64,000 bases of DNA from SAR86 cluster bacterium AG-422-O05 (lineage in GTDB: Bacteria > Pseudomonadota > Gammaproteobacteria > Magnimaribacterales > D2472). The notes under the pieces were generated by a model. It did not search any database. It saw only the letters and a list, made by a program, of their open reading frames with translations, and was not told the origin of the DNA. Of the stretch, positions 28,008 through 36,215 are shown piece by piece (the stretch's first letter is position 1; each line of letters begins with the position of its first letter). The stretch is taken from the NCBI GenBank assembly GCA_003213495.1, contig QCMW01000001.1:558001-622000 (forward strand). Reading direction: 5' to 3'. The position numbers and the translations under genes were made by a program.

Positions 28008-28496
28008 CTAGTCTTGTTCAATAGCTTTCATTGATCCAGTGTCATCAAAAGCTTTAAATTCTACTATTAAGCCATCAACTACTTTAAACATATGCATGGT
28101 TTCAGTATCTAATCCATCTGCAGTCATGTCTGAATGAACAAATATCATATTCCCATCAGAATATATTTCTTTGTGTGTTAGTTTAAATCCAGGCCAAGTA
28201 CTTGGTATCACATTAAATACATCCTTAATGACAGCATCTTTTCCTATATGGACTCCACTAGTTTTTATGTTACCCAAGACTGTAAATTTCAAATCATCAG
28301 AATGAAGTTTTTTCCATCCATCTAGATCGCCACTGCCAAATGTTGTGTATGCTGCTTTAACTATTTCAATAGATTCTTTGTTTGGTTTTGAATCTAATTC
28401 ACTAACTTGTTCCTTTAATTCAAAAACATTAAAAATAAGTAAGGTAACTATTATTGCTAGAGAAACATTAATAATATTTTGAGTGGTATTCTTCAT
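28008..28496 (-). CDS. NTF2/SnoaL-like domain protein with N-terminal membrane anchor
   Basis: 162 residues. A hydrophobic helix (about 8-25) is followed by a short charged linker and an NTF2/SnoaL-like fold (about 42-160): IVKAAYTTFGSGDLDGWKKLHSDDLKF, then strands ending in HMFKVVDGLIVEFKAFDD. The fold binds small molecules or is catalytic in ketosteroid-isomerase-like enzymes; no specific function is indicated. A strong Shine-Dalgarno (AAGGAG) precedes the ATG and a TATACT-like -10 lies just upstream, so it has its own promoter. Convergent with rpoD. Confidence 0.75.
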   Translation of the reverse strand: MKNTTQNIINVSLAIIVTLLIFNVFELKEQVSELDSKPNKESIEIVKAAYTTFGSGDLDGWKKLHSDDLKFTVLGNIKTSGVHIGKDAVIKDVFNVIPSTWPGFKLTHKEIYSDGNMIFVHSDMTADGLDTETMHMFKVVDGLIVEFKAFDDTGSMKAIEQD

Positions 28497-28544
28497 TTCA
28501 TCTCCTTGTTTAATATAGCTTTAGTATAGCAATTTAAATTAATT

Positions 28545-29180
28545 TTACTTCCAGTTTCCTTTTCGTCCTGAAAGATCCCACTTAATTCTGTTATCCATTA
28601 ACTCAATTCTTCTTTCAACATAGCTCCTAGCAAAAAAATTTGAATAGCTTGGAAGGGGTACAAACGCTTGAGAACCAAGACCGTCAATTATCTTAATTAA
28701 CATTTCATCATTCTCTTTTTTAATTACAAGATTATGAGGAATTATATTTTTAGTTAATACTAGGGATTCTCTTAACCATTCCTGAAATGCAGCTATGGAA
28801 TTTTTTATTTCATCTGTCATTCCGTTTTTGAATAGATAACTTTCAAGAGTATCTGCAATTTCACCATCATTTCTGATGAGCTCTGTTTCAGATGCCATAC
28901 CAATATCAGTCTCTTTCATGCCATACCATTTTGCTAAATGATCCCAGATATTTACATCACCATTAATGATTGCTTTTTGTTGATATGCATTTTCCTCTCT
29001 AAGATTGTCATCAAAACTTTCTAATGATCTTGCTCTCTTATACCAAGGTTTATTTTTTTTGATTTTTTCAAGCAGTCCTGGATGAATAACTTTTAGACAC
29101 CTATTAGGATTGTCAGGATGCACGAAACATTTTCTATTACCACCTTCAGCAAAGGGAGAAACATCACTTAGAATTATCAT
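28545..29180 (-). CDS. YrbL family protein (PhoP-regulatory-network-type kinase-like)
   Basis: 211 residues matching the YrbL family (PF10707): the N-terminal SPFAEGGNRKCFVHPDNPNR glycine loop, RCLKVIHP with the lysine of a protein-kinase-like fold, and the KIIDGLGSQAFVPL segment. In enteric bacteria yrbL is PhoP-regulated; its function is unknown. Similar proteins occur in LPS or capsule gene regions of other bacteria. It is alone on the minus strand next to a tRNA on the other strand, so context gives no role. Confidence 0.82.
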   Translation of the reverse strand: MIILSDVSPFAEGGNRKCFVHPDNPNRCLKVIHPGLLEKIKKNKPWYKRARSLESFDDNLREENAYQQKAIINGDVNIWDHLAKWYGMKETDIGMASETELIRNDGEIADTLESYLFKNGMTDEIKNSIAAFQEWLRESLVLTKNIIPHNLVIKKENDEMLIKIIDGLGSQAFVPLPSYSNFFARSYVERRIELMDNRIKWDLSGRKGNWK

Positions 29181-29246
29181 ATTAAGATAATAGCCTATCA
29201 GGTTTGAATTAAAAATATAAAGACTTCCTTAAAAAATTAATTCTTA

Positions 29247-29252
29247 TATAAT
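29247..29252 (+). promoter_or_regulatory. Putative -10 of the CAT-anticodon tRNA gene
   Basis: A perfect TATAAT lies 28 bases before the tRNA 5' end, a normal distance for a short 5' leader removed by RNase P. The -35 region is weak (CTTCCT-like). Confidence 0.5.
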
Positions 29253-29280
29253 TACACGCTCTTTTGTTCGTATGAACATT

Positions 29281-29357
29281 GGGCCTGTAGCTCAGTTGGT
29301 TAGAGCAGTGGACTCATAATCCATTGGTCGGAGGTTCGAGTCCTCCCGGGCCCACCA
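29281..29357 (+). tRNA. tRNA with CAT anticodon (Ile2 favoured over elongator Met)
   Basis: 77-nt cloverleaf with encoded CCA. Acceptor GGGCCTG pairs with CGGGCCC; D arm GCTC/GAGC, anticodon stem GTGGA/TCCAT with loop CTCATAA, T arm GGAGG/CCTCC with TTCGAGT. Anticodon CAT could be elongator Met or Ile2. The acceptor has C4-G69 and C5-G68, the pairs known as TilS (lysidine synthetase) determinants in E. coli tRNA-Ile2, while elongator tRNA-Met there has other pairs. I therefore favour tRNA-Ile2, with lysidine at C34 reading AUA codons. Confidence 0.95.
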
Positions 29358-29480
29358 TTTGAAAATACCCTTATTTTTTAGCTTAACAAGTCATTCAAAA
29401 TTTGATTTACAAAATCATAAAAATGTCGTTTAATCGAGAAATAAATTTGTAAAATTTGTCATTAATACCAGGGGGGAATT

Positions 29481-30785
29481 ATGACTCATCCAAATCATCC
29501 TAGCGTGGATCAGAGTGATCGCGTTGTACCATATAACCTTCGGCAGAGTGGCCGAACACCAACCGAGTTATTAATTTCAACTCGTGTAAGAAAATCACCT
29601 TTTTGGCATCTTTCTCATGAAGCAGGATGTTGGAGAGCAACTATTTACAACAGAATTTATCATCCAAGAGGCTATGTAAAGCCTGAGGATGGTGGCGCAA
29701 TGGTTGAATACGAAGCTCTTGTGAATAGGGTAACAATGTGGAACGTTGCAGTTGAAAGACAAATTCGAGTTAAAGGTCCTGATGCAGAAGCTTTTACTGA
29801 TTATGTCATAACCCGTGATGCCACAAAAATTGAGCCTATGCATGGTAAATATGCAATTTTATGCAATGAAAAAGGCGGAATTCTTAACGATCCGGTTTTA
29901 CTTAGATTATCAGAAGATGAATTCTGGTTTTCAATTTCTGACAGCGATCTTTTGTTATGGTTACAAGGCGTAAATGTAGCAAAGAAATATAACGTAGAAA
30001 TTGATGAGATTGATGTTTGTCCATTACAAATTCAAGGCCCATTGTCTGAAGACCTTATGGCAAAGCTTGCTGGTGAAGAGCTAAGGGAAATCCCTTATTA
30101 CGGATTAATGGAAACAAAAATTGGTGGCGCAGATTGCGTTATTAGTCAAACTGGATTTACTGGTGAAAAGGGCTATGAAATTTATGTCTGTGACGCACAT
30201 GAAAATGCTGAGAAAGTATGGAATGGAGTTTTAGAAGCCGGTGAAGAATTTGGTTTAATGGTAATTGCTCCAGCACATCACAGAAGGATTGCAGCAGGTA
30301 TTTTATCTTGGGGTCAGGATCTTGATCATGAAACATCACCATTTCAAGTTAACTTAGCTTATCAAGTTCCTAGAAATAAAGAGTCTGATTACATTGGCAA
30401 AGAAGAACTGGAAAGACAAAGGGATGTAATCGATGCAGGAGATGCCCCATTTAAAATGAAAATGGTAGGAATCACTCTTGGTGGAAAAGAAATAACTGAT
30501 TATGCTCCAGACTTCTGGCTAATTGCAGATACTGATGGAAATGATATGGGTTATGTTACTTCTCCATGGTGGTCACCAGAACTTGAGACTAACATTGCAC
30601 TTGCATGGGTTCCATGGTCTTCCTCTGAGGTTGGTACTAAATTATTGGTGAAATTGCCTGATGAGTATGCCATTAATCCAGGCGAACCAGTTGAAGGCGA
30701 AGTTGTTGAGGTTCCATTTAGGGAATCTGTAAATCCAAATAAACGTGAAGTTGAAGCGGCAAAAGGATTAGATTTCGCTGAATAA
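29481..30785 (+). CDS. DMSP demethylase DmdA-like / GcvT-family folate-dependent methyltransferase
   Basis: 434 residues of the GcvT fold. It shares with Pelagibacter DmdA the segments MWNVAVERQIRVKG, GKYAILCNEKGGILNDPV and SEDEFWFSISDSDLLLW (about 145-165), and the GILSWGQDLDHETSPF block near 275. DmdA moves a methyl group from dimethylsulfoniopropionate to tetrahydrofolate. The length exceeds typical DmdA by about 60 residues, mostly an N-terminal extension and a longer C-terminus, so a related GcvT-like paralogue acting on another methylated osmolyte is possible. A very strong Shine-Dalgarno sequence (AGGGGGG) precedes the ATG. No dmdBCD genes are adjacent. Confidence 0.75.
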   Translation: MTHPNHPSVDQSDRVVPYNLRQSGRTPTELLISTRVRKSPFWHLSHEAGCWRATIYNRIYHPRGYVKPEDGGAMVEYEALVNRVTMWNVAVERQIRVKGPDAEAFTDYVITRDATKIEPMHGKYAILCNEKGGILNDPVLLRLSEDEFWFSISDSDLLLWLQGVNVAKKYNVEIDEIDVCPLQIQGPLSEDLMAKLAGEELREIPYYGLMETKIGGADCVISQTGFTGEKGYEIYVCDAHENAEKVWNGVLEAGEEFGLMVIAPAHHRRIAAGILSWGQDLDHETSPFQVNLAYQVPRNKESDYIGKEELERQRDVIDAGDAPFKMKMVGITLGGKEITDYAPDFWLIADTDGNDMGYVTSPWWSPELETNIALAWVPWSSSEVGTKLLVKLPDEYAINPGEPVEGEVVEVPFRESVNPNKREVEAAKGLDFAE

Positions 30786-30796
30786 GAAAATATTAA

Positions 30797-30822
30797 GCGG
30801 AAATTGATATTTCAATTTCCGC
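30797..30822. other. 11-bp perfect dyad between the DmdA-like gene and 30844
   Basis: GCGGAAATTGA / TCAATTTCCGC with a 4-base loop, starting 11 bases after the DmdA-like stop. The stem is terminator-strength, but the following bases (GTTCGCG) are not a T tract. It overlaps the expected -35 region of the next gene, so it could be an intrinsic terminator of atypical kind, an mRNA-stabilising hairpin or an operator. Confidence 0.55.
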
Positions 30823-30830
30823 GTTCGCGT

Positions 30831-30843
30831 TATAATCTGATAA
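30831..30843 (+). promoter_or_regulatory. Putative -10 element, leaderless arrangement
   Basis: TATAAT at 30831-30836 followed by 7 bases and the ATG at 30844; transcription would start at or next to the start codon. No Shine-Dalgarno sequence is present. Confidence 0.5.
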
Positions 30844-31428
30844 ATGCGTTTATTTTTAATTTTACTTTTATCCATTCCTTTATACTCTGAAACCACTAAA
30901 GTCTTATGTGAATTAGATGGAGATTATTCAGTAACTTATAAAGATATAAAAAAAACCTACCTTGCTGAAGGTATTGAAATTTTTAAGAATCTTGCAAGAC
31001 AAACACAACAGTCATTGTTTTTATTAAGAAGAGCTAAGACTAATTTTGCTGAAGAAGATTGGCAAAAAAGCTCACTATATGTAGTTCAGTATTGGGAATT
31101 AAACTCGGAAGAAGAAACATTTCAATCATTAACTCACACTCTCGAGCCATCACCAACATGGATTAATGAAGATGCTTCATGGAATGTAGAAAATAAAAAT
31201 ACAGGAATTTCTGTAATACATTCAATGAGTGCTGAGGAGGATCATCCGTTATTTCCTGACTACGAAGTTGAAGTCTATAAAATTACAAATACTTTTAATT
31301 GGTATACTGGAAAAGGCCAAATTTTTGGAGATATTTGGTTAAAAAAGAAAGACGGATCTAGAGGAAAAAATCCAAAAATTGAGATTTTTGCTAATGGGAA
31401 GTGTGAATTACAAGAGAAAAAATTTTAA
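30844..31428 (+). CDS. Hypothetical exported protein
   Basis: 194 residues, not recognised. A short signal peptide (MRLFLILLLSIPLYSE, cleavage around 15) is followed by a soluble domain rich in aromatic and acidic residues. Two cysteines (about 22 in VLCELDGDY and near the C-terminus in GKCEL) could form a disulfide closing the domain. The middle contains YVVQYWELNSEEETFQSLTH and FNWYTGKGQIFGDIWLKK. It may be a periplasmic lipid- or sugar-binding-like beta protein, but that is a guess. It follows the dyad and its own -10 and precedes hflX. Confidence 0.72.
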   Translation: MRLFLILLLSIPLYSETTKVLCELDGDYSVTYKDIKKTYLAEGIEIFKNLARQTQQSLFLLRRAKTNFAEEDWQKSSLYVVQYWELNSEEETFQSLTHTLEPSPTWINEDASWNVENKNTGISVIHSMSAEEDHPLFPDYEVEVYKITNTFNWYTGKGQIFGDIWLKKKDGSRGKNPKIEIFANGKCELQEKKF

Positions 31429-31452
31429 TATAAATATTAATAAACTCAATTA

Positions 31453-32757
31453 ATGCATAAGGTTCATGAAAATCAAATACAAAACGCTCTAATAGTATAT
31501 TTAGAGATTGCATCTTTCGATCATCTGCATAAAATTGAAAATAGTTATGATGAATTTAAGAGTTTAGTATTATCTTCTGGCACTAATATTTTCAAAGAAA
31601 TTATAATAAAACAAAATTCACCGACCATTAGTACATTTATTTCAAAGGGCAAATTAGAATTACTTAAGGATATAGCATCAAGAGGTGATATTGAATTAGT
31701 AATAGTTAATCATTCCTTATCAGCTTCACAAGCAAGAAATTTAGAAAAAATTTTAAATAAAAGAGTAATTGACAAGACAGAATTGATTCTTGATATTTTT
31801 GCTACTAGAGCATCATCTCACATAGGTAAACTTCAGGTTGAACTCGCTCAATTAAAACATCTATCAACAAGACTAATAAGAGGCTGGACTCACCTTGAGA
31901 GACAGAAGGGGGGTATTGGATTAAGAGGCCCAGGAGAAACTCAGCTAGAGACTGACAGAAGACTGATTGGTAAAAGAATTAAAAGATTAAATCAAAGGCT
32001 TGAAAAATCACATAAACAAAGAGAAATAAATAGATATGCCAGAAAAAAAAGTAGAAATGAATTAGTAGCAATTGTTGGATATACAAATGCTGGTAAGACA
32101 ACCCTCTTCAATAAACTGACTGAAAGCAATCAAAAGGCAGAAGATCAATTATTTGCAACATTAGATTCTGTTACAAGAAAAAATAAAAATCCAATTCACG
32201 GGCCTGTTTTATTTTCAGATACTGTCGGATTTATATCAGAGTTACCAACGCAACTCATTGAATCTTTTAAGGCTACCTTGGATGAGCTTAAATCAGCGGA
32301 CATGTTACTTCATGTTGTAGATATTTCTGACCAAGACTATAAAGTAAAGATAGATCAAGTGAATATAATTTTAGAAGATTTAGGCGTAACAGAAATACCA
32401 ACCTTGATTGTAAATAATAAATGTGATGCTATTAATCCATCTAATCTGAAAGAGCTTAAAAAGAAAAAAAATGATGAAATATTCATTTCAGCGGAAAATG
32501 ACAACAATTTTAGTGAATTAAGGCTAAAGATATATAAACAATTATTTAATGGTTTCTATGACGGATGGATATCTATGGAAAATGGTTTAGCCAAAGAAAG
32601 ATCAATTCTTTTTGATATGGGGTGCGTTCAAGAAGAAAGAGTATCTAATTGCGGTAAGATATTTGCTAATATCAAAATAAGCAATAAAGAATTAGATAGA
32701 TTTATAAATCTAAAAGGTTTTGAACTTTGTCACGATGAAGATATACTTTTAGCTTAA
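31453..32757 (+). CDS. hflX: GTPase HflX
   Basis: 434 residues. The HflX N-terminal domain is followed by the diagnostic block GGIGLRGPGETQLETDRR (153-170), a coiled region (172-200) and the G domain: G1 GYTNAGKTT (209-217), G3 DTVGF, G4 NNKCD. HflX is a ribosome-splitting GTPase in stress. The usual hfq neighbour is absent here. No Shine-Dalgarno sequence is evident before the ATG. Confidence 0.96.
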   Translation: MHKVHENQIQNALIVYLEIASFDHLHKIENSYDEFKSLVLSSGTNIFKEIIIKQNSPTISTFISKGKLELLKDIASRGDIELVIVNHSLSASQARNLEKILNKRVIDKTELILDIFATRASSHIGKLQVELAQLKHLSTRLIRGWTHLERQKGGIGLRGPGETQLETDRRLIGKRIKRLNQRLEKSHKQREINRYARKKSRNELVAIVGYTNAGKTTLFNKLTESNQKAEDQLFATLDSVTRKNKNPIHGPVLFSDTVGFISELPTQLIESFKATLDELKSADMLLHVVDISDQDYKVKIDQVNIILEDLGVTEIPTLIVNNKCDAINPSNLKELKKKKNDEIFISAENDNNFSELRLKIYKQLFNGFYDGWISMENGLAKERSILFDMGCVQEERVSNCGKIFANIKISNKELDRFINLKGFELCHDEDILLA

Positions 32758-32776
32758 TTATATTAATATATTCAAT

Positions 32777-33193
32777 ATGAACAATCTCCTAGAATCTTTA
32801 TCAAAACCATTTTTACCTATTGCACCTTGGTTGCTAAGACTTGGTTTGGGTACTTCGTTTATTTTGCATGGACTTGGTAAGTTTCCATTACCACCAGAAA
32901 AAATGGTTACATGGTTTGAAAGTATGGGGTATATGTATCCTGAAGTAGTTACTAGTATGGTTGCCGTAGGGGAGGTTGCAGCTGGTGTCGGCATTATAAT
33001 TGGGGGACTAGTAAGCAATAATATTGGAACTCTAATAACAAGATTATCTGGAGGCGCTGTAGTAGTAATAATGATAGGCGCAATATTAATTGCTCATTCA
33101 GACTGGCTTATTACAAAGAAATTATTTATGAGCGAGCAAATTTTCCTTCTTATTCTGGGTTTATACTTTGCAATTAAGGGCAATAATAAATAA
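32777..33193 (+). CDS. DoxX family membrane protein
   Basis: 138 residues with four membrane helices. APWLLRLGLGTSFILHGLGKF, a MVAVGEVAAGVGIIIGG helix and LLILGLYFAIKG match the DoxX/DoxD family. Members have been linked to thiosulfate oxidation or, in mycobacteria, to a membrane-associated oxidoreductase complex; the role here is unknown. A TAATAT element at 32764-32769 stands 7 bases before the ATG, consistent with a leaderless transcript. Confidence 0.85.
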   Translation: MNNLLESLSKPFLPIAPWLLRLGLGTSFILHGLGKFPLPPEKMVTWFESMGYMYPEVVTSMVAVGEVAAGVGIIIGGLVSNNIGTLITRLSGGAVVVIMIGAILIAHSDWLITKKLFMSEQIFLLILGLYFAIKGNNK

Positions 33194-33284
33194 ATATACA
33201 TTCGTATATAAATTTCCACAGTTAATTTCAATATTTATAAATTAAAAATTTATTAATTTTTTTTGTTATTTTACTTGTAAATCT

Positions 33285-33311
33285 AAATGAGAATCATTAT
33301 CATTCTCATTT
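33285..33311. promoter_or_regulatory. Fur box
   Basis: An inverted repeat AAATGAGAAT / ATTCTCATTT spans 33285-33311 around a CATTATC core. It contains the overlapping GATAAT-type hexamers of the classic ferric-uptake regulator operator. It lies about 115 bases before the siderophore receptor start, so iron-dependent repression of that gene is a strong inference. Confidence 0.88.
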
Positions 33312-33313
33312 AT

Positions 33314-33403
33314 GAAAGCTACTTTATTGGTCATTCCCCTAAAAGTGTGCAGTTTTTATGATTTTTATAATCAAAAATCTTTAGGCGAAAAAAAGTAGCT
33401 TTC
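33314..33403 (+). ncRNA. Structured 5' leader of the siderophore receptor (candidate cis-regulatory RNA)
   Basis: A perfect 12-bp inverted repeat (GAAAGCTACTTT at 33314-33325, AAAGTAGCTTTC at 33392-33403) closes a 90-base segment. Nested inside are CCTAAAAG / CTTTAGG (33338-33345, 33379-33385) and GATTTTT / AAAAATC (33360-33366, 33373-33379), giving stacked or alternative hairpins. It lies between the Fur box and the start codon. It matches no riboswitch consensus I know. It could be a cis-acting RNA or a small inverted-repeat (MITE-like) insertion; both remain open. Confidence 0.5.
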
Positions 33404-33426
33404 AATTTGGTTTTATGAGGATAAAT

Positions 33427-35529
33427 ATGAATAAAATAATTAATAGATTTTTTGATGAAGTATCTCCATTATTTTTTATTGGTGTGCTTTTAGTATCGTC
33501 ACTAGCATTAAACGCACAGGATAGCGAAGCTGAAGTTGAAGAAATTGTTGTTAAAGGCAACGTTTTATATTCTGATCAAGTTAATGCTTTGAAAACACCA
33601 GTTCCTGTATTAGATGTACCTCAGACTGTATCAATAGTTACAGATGAAGACATTCTAAAACAAGGTTTTAGACAAATTGGTGATATTGTTAGATATACGC
33701 CTGGTGTAAATACATCACAAGGTGAAGGTCACCGTGATGCTGTTGTATTTAGAGGTGTTAGATCTACTGCTGATTTCTTTCAAGATGGAGTTAGAGATGA
33801 TGTTCAATATTATCGTTCTTTATACAACGTAGAACAAGTAGAAATCTTAAGAGGACCAAATGCACTTCTTTTTGGAAGAGGTGGAACAGGCGGTGTTATT
33901 AACAGAGTGACCAAAAAAGCTGTCATGGATCAGCAATTTGGTTCAGTAGAATTTGGTATGGATTCATTTGGTGCTAATGACTTGGCTTTAGATTACAACA
34001 TGCAAGGATCTGGCAATGCAGCATTTCGTTTTATGATGCATAGCGATTCATTAGAAAATCATAGAGATCATTATGATGGAGATAGATTAGGCATCAATCC
34101 AACAATGAAACTTAAATTAAGTGACAGAACAACATTAGATCTTTCATATGAGCATGCTGATCATGAAAGATATATTGATAGAGGTATTCCTACTGAAAAT
34201 GGGGAGCCGGTTGAAAGATTTGAAAAAATTACTTTTGGCGATCCACATGGAGACAATTTAACAACTTTAGAAGCTGATATTCTTAGAGCTACTTTAAGTA
34301 CAGAATTTTCAGACACAAGAAAAGGCAACTTATCAATTGTATCTAGTGAATTTGAAAAAATGTATAAAAATTATTATGCATCTGGTTATACAGCTGGATC
34401 TAATGTGGTAACAATGGATGGTTACTTGGATCCAACAAAACGAGAGAATACAATAATAACAGGTAATTTAGTTAATGAAATTCAGATGGGTTCTTCTACT
34501 CATACTATATTAGTTGGTGCTGAAATGATCGATACAACTAATAATAATCACAGATACAATACTTTTTGGTCCACAACTTCTGATGATAACGAAGTATTTA
34601 CAATATCAAGACCAATGGATTTCACAGTGAATTCAGCAGGTGTTCCTACAAGTAATGATTATACTGCAGATTTGAAAAGTAAAACTAAATCAGATATCGA
34701 AGTAACATCAGTTTATTTCCAAGATCAAATTGATGTATCTGATAATCTTAAAGTCATGATTGGTGGACGTCATGATACATTTGATATTACTGTTACAGAT
34801 ATCAAAAATGGGTCAGCACAATCAAGAGAGGATAAAGAATTTTCACCAAGAGCTGGAATTATTTATAAGCCAAAACAAAATGTTTCTTGGTATTACAGTT
34901 ACAGTGAAAGTTTCCTTCCAAGATCTGGTGAGCAATTTAAATCACTGTCAGCTAGCAATGCAGCACTTGATCCTGATGTTTACGAAAGTAGTGAAGTAGG
35001 TGTAAAAGTTGCTCTAACTGATGATTTAAGCTTTACAGCCGCTTATTTTGATAGCGAACAAACAGTAGCAACCAGAGACAGCGTAACTGGTGAAACTAAT
35101 GAAATTGTTGGCTTGCAAGTTGACGGTCTTGAGCTTGAACTAAAAGGAAAAGTAACTGATAAGATGAGTGTAGTTTTTGGCTATACTTCAATGGATGGCA
35201 AAACTAGTTCTGGTGGTGAGCCAAGGGAAATTCCTGATAATATGCTTTCACTTTTTGCTACCTATGAAGTTTCTGATAAGTTTGGTTGGGCCTTAGGTAT
35301 GACAAAGCAAGGTGAATCAAACATTGGAAATAATAAGCCAGGCTTAGTACTTCCTGATTACACAAGAGTAGATTTAGCAGCTTACTATCAAATTGCTGAT
35401 GATTTAAGTGTGCAAATGAATATAGAGAATTTAACTGATGAGTTGTATTTTCCTCATTCACACAGTACACATCAAGCATCTGTTGGTGAGCCGTTTAACA
35501 TGAGAATTTCAATTAGAAAAACTTTCTAA
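33427..35529 (+). CDS. TonB-dependent siderophore receptor (catecholate type, Fiu-like)
   Basis: About 700 residues from ATG 33427, chosen over an ATG at 33415 because GAGG stands 6 bases before it. A signal peptide (about 1-30, ending LALNAQD) is followed by a TonB box-like EEIVVKG, a plug domain (about 50-165) with VPQTVSIVTDEDI, RYTPGVNTSQGEGHRD and VEILRGPNALLFGRGGTGGVINR, then a 22-strand barrel ending in RISIRKTF with a terminal aromatic for BAM. The plug closely resembles catecholate receptors such as Fiu. It imports ferric siderophore across the outer membrane. The Fur box upstream fits; no siderophore biosynthesis genes are nearby, suggesting use of foreign siderophores. Confidence 0.94.
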   Translation: MNKIINRFFDEVSPLFFIGVLLVSSLALNAQDSEAEVEEIVVKGNVLYSDQVNALKTPVPVLDVPQTVSIVTDEDILKQGFRQIGDIVRYTPGVNTSQGEGHRDAVVFRGVRSTADFFQDGVRDDVQYYRSLYNVEQVEILRGPNALLFGRGGTGGVINRVTKKAVMDQQFGSVEFGMDSFGANDLALDYNMQGSGNAAFRFMMHSDSLENHRDHYDGDRLGINPTMKLKLSDRTTLDLSYEHADHERYIDRGIPTENGEPVERFEKITFGDPHGDNLTTLEADILRATLSTEFSDTRKGNLSIVSSEFEKMYKNYYASGYTAGSNVVTMDGYLDPTKRENTIITGNLVNEIQMGSSTHTILVGAEMIDTTNNNHRYNTFWSTTSDDNEVFTISRPMDFTVNSAGVPTSNDYTADLKSKTKSDIEVTSVYFQDQIDVSDNLKVMIGGRHDTFDITVTDIKNGSAQSREDKEFSPRAGIIYKPKQNVSWYYSYSESFLPRSGEQFKSLSASNAALDPDVYESSEVGVKVALTDDLSFTAAYFDSEQTVATRDSVTGETNEIVGLQVDGLELELKGKVTDKMSVVFGYTSMDGKTSSGGEPREIPDNMLSLFATYEVSDKFGWALGMTKQGESNIGNNKPGLVLPDYTRVDLAAYYQIADDLSVQMNIENLTDELYFPHSHSTHQASVGEPFNMRISIRKTF

Positions 35530-35578
35530 AGAGATTTCTAGAGGAGAGGGGTGTCATACAGTGCTCCTAAAATTTAAA

Positions 35579-35604
35579 GGGGCAATTCAATTGCCCCTTT
35601 TTTT
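35579..35604 (+). terminator. Rho-independent terminator of the siderophore receptor gene
   Basis: GGGGCAA / TTGCCCC stem (7 bp) with loop TTCAA followed by seven T. It lies 50 bases after the receptor stop and just before the next gene. This is the clearest intrinsic terminator in the window. Confidence 0.92.
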
Positions 35605-35620
35605 GAAGTAGAATAGAGTC

Positions 35621-36169
35621 GTGAAAGACTATTTAAAATACGATGATACTCAAATCTTCAAATATGATAATCTGATACTTGCATCAGTTTATACAGTAGG
35701 ACATATTCTTATTGCTATGACTTGCAACAGGATCATTACTGGTGCCTCATTTAATGTAGCTGTTGCTGATGCCTTTATTGAACCAATTATCAACGGCTTT
35801 TGGTTTTATTTCTTATTAGTATTCTTAAAAAAAATAATCATTCAAAAAATTGACAGCTACAATATAGGATTTCTCAACAGCAGCAGTATTGGTATTTATT
35901 TAGCAGTTATCTACACAGTTGGACATATTTTTATAGCCATGACCTGTAATAGATTATTAACAGGCGCACCAATAAATCTTGCTGCCATAGATGCCTTGAT
36001 AGAGCCATTAGTTAATGGATTCTGGTTTTACTTATTATTTGAAGTATTTAATAAATATAAAAAAACAATATATGAATCTAGATCTGGTAAAAGCAGCAAA
36101 AATCCTTCTCCGTCATCTACTAGAACATCAAAGTTAGCACCAATAAATAATAAAAAAGATTTAGATTAA
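35621..36169 (+). CDS. Tandem DUF2061 membrane protein
   Basis: 182 residues from a GTG start. Two copies of a 51-residue unit lie at 21-71 and 95-145, each with the core YTVGHI-x-IAMTCNR-x-x-TG followed by a second helix and IEP-x-x-NGFWFY. The units match DUF2061, a short two-helix membrane domain of unknown function that is usually single. The C-terminal tail (150-182) is Ser/Lys/Pro-rich and probably cytosolic. A TAGAAT element at 35609-35614 stands 6 bases before the GTG, suggesting a leaderless mRNA. It follows a terminator, so it is separately transcribed. Confidence 0.8.
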   Translation: MKDYLKYDDTQIFKYDNLILASVYTVGHILIAMTCNRIITGASFNVAVADAFIEPIINGFWFYFLLVFLKKIIIQKIDSYNIGFLNSSSIGIYLAVIYTVGHIFIAMTCNRLLTGAPINLAAIDALIEPLVNGFWFYLLFEVFNKYKKTIYESRSGKSSKNPSPSSTRTSKLAPINNKKDLD

Positions 36170-36215
36170 ATATACAAAAATTTATTCTTTAAAGTACAAT
36201 ATCTCAACCTTATGT

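Noticed and set aside
33194-33209. Terminator after the DoxX gene (ATATAC / GTATAT)
   Set aside because: Six A/T-rich pairs and no T tract after it.
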